DNA of 17,961 nucleotides from an uncultured Microbacterium sp. (GTDB taxonomy: Bacteria; Actinomycetota; Actinomycetes; Actinomycetales; Microbacteriaceae): positions 1 through 17,961 of the forward strand of contig CALANM010000048.1 of assembly GCA_937926065.1 (NCBI GenBank), written 5' to 3'. Shown one piece after another: positions 14,585 to 17,961 of the stretch. The position numbers and the translations under genes are program-made. Within the stretch, counting starts at the first letter, position 1. Each line of letters begins with the position of its first letter. The notes beneath the pieces were generated by a model. That model did not search any database and had not been told where the DNA came from. It worked only from the letters and a program-made list of their open reading frames with translations.

Positions 14585-16002
14585 CAGCCGACGGATCCTT
14601 CCATGCCCATCTCGATGAGCTTGTTGAGCTCGAGGGCGTACTCCATGGGCAGTTCGCGAGCGATCGGCTCGATGAAGCCTCGCACGATCATCGCCATCGC
14701 CTCGTCTTCCGGCATGCCGCGGCTCATCAGGTAGAAGAGCTGCTCCTCGCTGACCTTCGAGACGGTCGCCTCGTGGCCCAGCTGGACGTCGTCGACGCGG
14801 ATGTCGATCGCCGGGTAGGTGTCGGAGCGCGAGATCGTGTCGACCAGAAGGGCGTCACAGCGAACCGTGTTGGCCGAGTGGTGCGCGTTGGCGTCGACGC
14901 GTACCTCGCCGCGATAGCCGGCACGGCCGCCGCCGCGGGCGATCGACTTCGAGACGATCGACGACTGCGTGTAAGGGGCCATGTGGATCATCTTGGCGCC
15001 GGCGTCCTGGTGCTGGCCGGGTCCCGCGAAAGCGACCGACAGGGTCTCGCCCTTGGCGTGCTCGCCCATGAGGTAGATCGACGGGTACTTCATCGTCACC
15101 TTGGAGCCGATGTTGCCGTCGACCCATTCCATCGTCGCGCCCTCGTGGGCGACGGCGCGCTTGGTGACGAGGTTGTAGACGTTGTTCGACCAGTTCTGGA
15201 TCGTCGTGTAGCGCACGCGGGCGTTCTTCTTGACGATGATCTCGACGACCGCCGAGTGCAGCGAGTCGGACTTGTAGATCGGCGCCGTGCAGCCCTCGAT
15301 GTAGTGAACGTAGGAGCCCTCGTCGGCGATGATGAGCGTGCGCTCGAACTGGCCCATGTTCTCGGTGTTGATGCGGAAGTAGGCCTGCAGGGGAATCTCG
15401 ACGTGCACGCCCGGCGGCACGTAGACGAATGATCCGCCCGACCAGACGGCCGTGTTCAGCGCCGCGAACTTGTTGTCGCCGGCGGGGATGACCGTGCCGA
15501 AGTACTCCTCGAAGAACTCGGGGTGCTCGCGCAGCGCCGTGTCGGTGTCGAGGAAGATCACGCCCTGCGCCTCGAGGTCCTCGCGGATCTGGTGGTACAC
15601 CACCTCGGACTCGTACTGTGCCGCCACACCGGCGACGAGACGCTGACGCTCCGCCTCGGGGATGCCGAGCTTCTCATACGTGTTGCGGATGTCCTCGGGC
15701 AGGTCCTCCCACGACTGCGCCTGCTTCTCGGTGGAGCGGACGAAGTACTTGATGTTGTCGAAGTCGATCTCCGACAGGTCAGCGCCCCACGTGGGCATGG
15801 GCTTGCGCTCGAACAGCTGAAGACCCTTCAACCGGGTCTTGAGCATCCACTCCGGCTCCGCCTTGAGGGCGGAGATGTCACGCACGACGGCCTCGCTCAG
15901 GCCGCGCTTCGCGCTCGCCCCGGCGGTGTCGGCATCGTGCCATCCGAACTCATAGACCCCCAGGCCCTCGAGTTCCGGACGGTCGATCAGAACATCCGAC
16001 AT
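14584..16002 (-). CDS. sufB: SufB, Fe-S cluster assembly scaffold subunit
   Basis: SufB is the main scaffold protein for nascent Fe-S clusters. The 472 residues match the usual actinobacterial length. Recognisable stretches are YEFGWHDADTAGASAKRGLS near the N-terminus, GGSFVYVPPGVHVEIPLQAYFRIN (about 189-212), YVHYIEGCTAPIY with Cys238, and HHSANTVRCDALLV. Cys382 in the last corresponds by motif to the essential Cys405 of E. coli SufB. The C-terminal SufC-contact region is KVSEEQLFYLMSRGMPEDEAMAMIVRGFIEPIARELPMEYA. There is no intein, which some actinobacterial SufB proteins carry. It is the first gene of the operon, with an exceptionally strong Shine-Dalgarno site. No SufR-type regulator gene lies upstream; the neighbour there is the divergent ctaA. 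Confidence 0.97.
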   Translation of the reverse strand: MSDVLIDRPELEGLGVYEFGWHDADTAGASAKRGLSEAVVRDISALKAEPEWMLKTRLKGLQLFERKPMPTWGADLSEIDFDNIKYFVRSTEKQAQSWEDLPEDIRNTYEKLGIPEAERQRLVAGVAAQYESEVVYHQIREDLEAQGVIFLDTDTALREHPEFFEEYFGTVIPAGDNKFAALNTAVWSGGSFVYVPPGVHVEIPLQAYFRINTENMGQFERTLIIADEGSYVHYIEGCTAPIYKSDSLHSAVVEIIVKKNARVRYTTIQNWSNNVYNLVTKRAVAHEGATMEWVDGNIGSKVTMKYPSIYLMGEHAKGETLSVAFAGPGQHQDAGAKMIHMAPYTQSSIVSKSIARGGGRAGYRGEVRVDANAHHSANTVRCDALLVDTISRSDTYPAIDIRVDDVQLGHEATVSKVSEEQLFYLMSRGMPEDEAMAMIVRGFIEPIARELPMEYALELNKLIEMGMEGSVG

Positions 16003-16007
16003 GGGTT

Positions 16008-16015
16008 ACCTCCTC
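16008..16015 (-). promoter_or_regulatory. Strong Shine-Dalgarno sequence of sufB
   Basis: GAGGAGGT on the minus strand, five bases before ATG 16002, is a near-perfect anti-16S match and stronger than any other in the window. It implies high translation of the first suf gene, with the rest coupled behind it. Confidence 0.85.
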
Positions 16016-16043
16016 ATTGGGCCGCAAACGGTGTCATCCGCTC

Positions 16044-16086
16044 CGGCATTCCCTGCCCTCCGGGAGTGCGCGAGGGTGGAATGCCG
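16044..16086 (-). promoter_or_regulatory. Imperfect hairpin in the presumed sufB leader
   Basis: CGGCATTCC (16044-16052) pairs with GGAATGCCG (16078-16086), and inside it CCCTC (16056-16060) pairs with GAGGG (16072-16076). This gives a 9-plus-5-pair stem with a small internal bulge and an 11-base loop, 42-84 bases ahead of the sufB start. It could be a 5'-leader RNA structure or a protein-binding inverted repeat. Its function is unknown. Confidence 0.5.
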
Positions 16087-16136
16087 CTTTCAGGGCCGCT
16101 CATGTTGTGGATCCACCCGAAGCATCGGGCGGAACA

Positions 16137-16192
16137 GGCGCCTGACAGCGCGCCTAGACTTAGGTGGGCGGACGGCGCTCGGGCGCCTGTCA
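16137..16192. repeat. Pair of direct repeats GGCGCCTG(A/T)CA between sufB and ctaA
   Basis: GGCGCCTGACA (16137-16147) and GGCGCCTGTCA (16182-16192) differ at one of 11 bases and are 45 bases apart. The first is part of a perfect 10-bp palindrome, CAGGCGCCTG (16135-16144). They flank CCTAGACTTAGG. This could be a regulator-binding array, though GC-rich chance similarity is possible. Confidence 0.45.
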
Positions 16193-16260
16193 CCACCCCT
16201 CGAGTCTACAGGCAACGCTCACCCCGTGGCGTGCCACGGGCCCTTTCCGGGCCTCATCAC

Positions 16261-16266
16261 AGGAGG
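16261..16266 (+). promoter_or_regulatory. Shine-Dalgarno sequence of ctaA
   Basis: AGGAGG lies seven bases before ATG 16274 and fixes the start there. The upstream in-frame extension to 16001 is unlike the family. Confidence 0.85.
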
Positions 16267-16273
16267 CGACCGC

Positions 16274-17260
16274 ATGTCCGACGTGCTCACCGACAGTCCA
16301 TCCCCGCAGCAGCGGCCCGCATCCGCTCTGTCGCGCCTCGCACGCCGGCTGCCCACGCGGATCGGGCGGGGCGCCCGCGTGCTGTCGTGGCTCGTCCTGG
16401 TGAGCAACATCGTCATCGTCGGCACCGGCGGCCTCGTGCGCCTCACCGGCTCCGGAATGGGCTGCGAGACCTGGCCGTACTGCACCAGCGCCTCGCTCGT
16501 CCCCACGCGGGAGCTCGGCATCCACGGCGTCATCGAGTTCGGCAACCGCACGCTCACCGGTGTGCTGGTCATCATCGCCCTGCTGGCGTTCCTCTCGGTG
16601 ATCCGCCTCGAACCGCGTCGCCGCGACCTGGTCGCGCTCACGCTCGGCATCGGGGTCGGCATCATCCTTCAGGGCATCGTCGGGGGCATCACGGTCCTCA
16701 TGCACCTGCACCCGAGCGTCGTCGGCCTTCACTACGTCATCTCCGCGGCCCTCGTCGCCGCGGCGACCGTGTATGTCCACCGCGTGCACGCGGGCCCGGG
16801 GCCGCGCTCATCGGCCGTGCCGCGTGGCGCGGCGGTGCTCGCCCAGGCGACCGCCGTCGCCGTCGCCGCTACCGTCGTCGTCGGCATCCTGCTCACCGGA
16901 GCCGGCCCTCATGCCGGAGACGACGCGGCGGCGCGGAACGGTCTCGATCCCGTGTTCTGGCAGCACGTGCACAGCTGGCCGGCGTACGTGACGTTCGCCC
17001 TCACGATCGCCCTGCTGATCGTGTCCCTGCGTCTCCCCCGCGACCTGCGCCTTCCGCGGTGGGTCGGCCTGCTGCTGGCCGTCGAGCTTGTGCAGATCGG
17101 CGTCGGGCTGTGGCAGGCGCGCACGGGTCTTCCGATCGTGCTCGTCAACGTCCACATGGTCCTCGCCGTGTGCCTCGTGGCCGCGATGACGGCTGTGCTG
17201 GTCCATCTGCAGCGTCGCGAGCAGGCCCGCGTCTCGGACGGCAGCGTCGCGCTCCGCTGA
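16274..17260 (+). CDS. ctaA: CtaA/COX15 heme A synthase
   Basis: CtaA oxidises the C8 methyl group of heme O to give heme A for aa3-type cytochrome oxidase, in the cytoplasmic membrane. The 328-residue protein has eight predicted helices after a cytoplasmic N-terminus of about 30 residues. Four histidine sites match the family's heme ligands: His84 in GIHGVIEFGNRTLTG, His153 in GLHYVIS, His231 or His233 in QHVHSWPAYV, and His294 in VNVHMVLA. The first outer loop has the cysteine pair GCETWPYC (Cys64, Cys70). The TGAGPHAGD motif follows helix 5; no second cysteine pair is visible in that loop. The start is fixed by AGGAGG. It is divergent from sufB and faces the probable ctaB end further right. 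Confidence 0.95.
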   Translation: MSDVLTDSPSPQQRPASALSRLARRLPTRIGRGARVLSWLVLVSNIVIVGTGGLVRLTGSGMGCETWPYCTSASLVPTRELGIHGVIEFGNRTLTGVLVIIALLAFLSVIRLEPRRRDLVALTLGIGVGIILQGIVGGITVLMHLHPSVVGLHYVISAALVAAATVYVHRVHAGPGPRSSAVPRGAAVLAQATAVAVAATVVVGILLTGAGPHAGDDAAARNGLDPVFWQHVHSWPAYVTFALTIALLIVSLRLPRDLRLPRWVGLLLAVELVQIGVGLWQARTGLPIVLVNVHMVLAVCLVAAMTAVLVHLQRREQARVSDGSVALR

Positions 17261-17382
17261 TGGCCCGCCGCCGGCCACACAGGTTCCTCATAGGCGACGC
17301 ATCGTGTGCGCACGGGTCGATGCCTCAGAGTTGCTGAGTGTCGTGATCGACGGCACCGCGTCGTTCGCGGCGCGCGATCTGC

Positions 17383-17388
17383 AAGGAG
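17383..17388 (+). promoter_or_regulatory. Shine-Dalgarno sequence fixing the start at 17396
   Basis: AAGGAG lies seven bases before ATG 17396. The open frame extends back to 17306, but that extension is Arg-rich and has no ribosome site. Confidence 0.75.
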
Positions 17389-17395
17389 AGCCTTG

Positions 17396-17797
17396 ATGAC
17401 CTCGTCCCCCCGCCGCCTGTCCCGCAGCATCCCGTTCTGGGTGCTTGTCGCCGGATCCGTCGGCTCCCTCGCCGGAGGCGCGTACCTGCTCGTCGACCGG
17501 CTCGGGGGCATGGACGCTCGTCTCACCGACGGCACAGCCACGACGAACGACGTCTACGTCGGCCAGATGTGGGCTGTGCTCGGCGCCATCCTCGTCGGCG
17601 TCGGGCTGATCGGCCTCGCGCTCGCACTCACGCTCGGAGCGCTCCGCTCGCTCGCCCGCCCTGAGGCCGCGCCCCCGGTCGTCACCGAGGACGCCCTCGA
17701 CGACGACCTCGAGACGACTGCCGACCAGTCCCGCACCGGCGAGTCACACCTCACTGACGACGCGCCGGCCGCTGCAAGCGAGCCCCTCGTCCGCTGA
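17396..17797 (+). CDS. Uncharacterised two-helix membrane protein
   Basis: The 133-residue product has a basic start (MTSSPRRLSRSIP), a first helix (about 13-32), and an outer loop of about 25 residues (DRLGGMDARLTDGTATTNDVYV). A second, Gly/Leu-rich helix (about 55-78) follows, then an acidic, probably disordered tail (VTEDALDDDLETTADQSR) to the end. I know similar proteins from Microbacterium under the label dinucleotide-utilizing enzyme, but no nucleotide-binding motif is visible and I would not transfer that name. It lies 135 bases after ctaA on the same strand and may be co-transcribed. A hairpin follows it. A link to heme or oxidase assembly is only suggested by position. Confidence 0.8.
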   Translation: MTSSPRRLSRSIPFWVLVAGSVGSLAGGAYLLVDRLGGMDARLTDGTATTNDVYVGQMWAVLGAILVGVGLIGLALALTLGALRSLARPEAAPPVVTEDALDDDLETTADQSRTGESHLTDDAPAAASEPLVR

Positions 17798-17804
17798 CCA
17801 GCCG

Positions 17805-17861
17805 CGAAGCGCCGGCCCGCGCCCGGGGAGAGTCCGTGCTCCCCTGCGGGTCGGCGCTTCG
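17805..17861. terminator. Long hairpin terminator between convergent genes
   Basis: A 16-base arm at 17805-17820 (CGAAGCGCCGGCCCGC) pairs with 17846-17861 with a single mismatch that can be a G-U pair in one RNA sense. Inside it GGGGAG (17825-17830) pairs with CTCCCC (17839-17844). It lies eight bases after the two-helix gene and before the convergent gene at the right edge, so it may serve both. Confidence 0.8.
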
Positions 17862-17916
17862 TCGTCGCGCCGCGTCGAGCCCCGCCCTGGAGCAGCGGCC
17901 GGAAGCGTCGCGCCGC

Positions 17917-17961
17917 TCAGAACGGGAGCAGCGGGTCGACCGCGATGGCCACGAAGAGCAG
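17917..17961 (-). CDS. ctaB: Probable protoheme IX farnesyltransferase (CtaB), last 14 codons
   Basis: The minus strand from the right edge reads LLFVAIAVDPLLPF followed by TGA (17917-17919). This hydrophobic end with A-V-D-P-L is how many actinobacterial CtaB (COX10-type heme O synthase) proteins finish, after a last helix with a TLLF or SLLF start. CtaB converts heme B to heme O, the substrate of CtaA. The convergent position next to ctaA is a frequent actinobacterial arrangement. The call rests on 14 residues plus context; any other membrane protein ending this way cannot be excluded. Confidence 0.6.
   Translation of the reverse strand: MLFVAIAVDPLLPF

Larger units (their letters stand above)
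16003..16273. other. Divergent sufB-ctaA intergenic region with structured elements
   Basis: This 271-base region must carry promoters for the suf operon and for ctaA. It contains the strong sufB ribosome site, an imperfect hairpin (16044-16086), a pair of GGCGCCTG-containing direct repeats, and a CCTA-N4-TAGG palindrome (16153-16164). No full DtxR iron box is present and no short gene is supported. Exact promoter positions cannot be fixed by eye. Confidence 0.5.

Noticed and set aside
16160..16178. TTAGGT half-site in the sufB-ctaA region considered as a DtxR iron box
   Set aside because: Only the left half resembles the consensus; the right half has almost no match, so a functional DtxR/IdeR site is not supported.
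15523..17337. Plus-strand open frame of 604 codons running from inside sufB across the intergenic region and through ctaA
   Set aside because: It is antisense to sufB and then in the wrong frame through ctaA. The product is Arg/Pro/His-rich with no family features.
1..17961. Search for tRNA, rRNA, CRISPR, insertion sequence or prophage signals
   Set aside because: No cloverleaf-like tRNA, regularly spaced repeats, transposase-like proteins or terminal inverted repeats were recognised. Gene content is ordinary chromosomal.

Overview
The window is about 70 percent G+C, has dense, mostly overlapping genes, and is all chromosomal housekeeping content. Protein families (DUF3099, DUF4190, an actinobacterial SUF operon with an embedded Rieske-type ferredoxin, a COX15-type CtaA), GTG starts, four-base ATGA/GTGA overlaps and a DtxR/IdeR-type iron box all point to a high-GC actinobacterium. 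Overall resemblance fits Microbacteriaceae, most likely Microbacterium; the genus is inference.

Layout. 1-394: the 3' end of a DUF4190 membrane protein. 443-1853 (+): three translationally coupled genes for a DUF3099 membrane protein, a 67-residue Cys/His protein and a SURF1-family cytochrome oxidase assembly protein. 1876-3474 (-): an ABC-F ATPase. 3752-4384 (+): BioY, the biotin-binding membrane protein, followed by a perfect 16-bp hairpin between convergent genes. 4471-9308 (-): an iron-siderophore uptake operon transcribed in the order SIP reductase, permease, permease, ATPase, lipoprotein. An iron box overlaps its promoter, and the first start codon may be leaderless. 9371-11868 (-): a MalY/PatB-type PLP enzyme coupled to an MFS exporter. 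11940-16002 (-): a SUF iron-sulfur assembly operon in the order sufB, sufD, Rieske-type ferredoxin, sufC, sufT-like. 16274-17260 (+): ctaA (heme A synthase), divergent from sufB, followed by a small two-helix membrane protein. 17917-17961 (-): the last 14 codons of a probable ctaB.

Two themes recur. One is iron: siderophore uptake and release, Fe-S cluster assembly, and heme A for the oxidase. The other is terminal oxidase biogenesis: SURF1, CtaA and CtaB sit at both ends of the window. SufS, SufU and a SufR-like regulator, which often accompany actinobacterial suf operons, are absent here.

No tRNA, rRNA, insertion sequence, phage gene or CRISPR array was found. No clearly novel multi-gene system is evident. 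The best leads are the tiny CX4C/CX2H protein coupled to SURF1, the iron-box/leaderless promoter arrangement, and the structured sufB-ctaA intergenic region.
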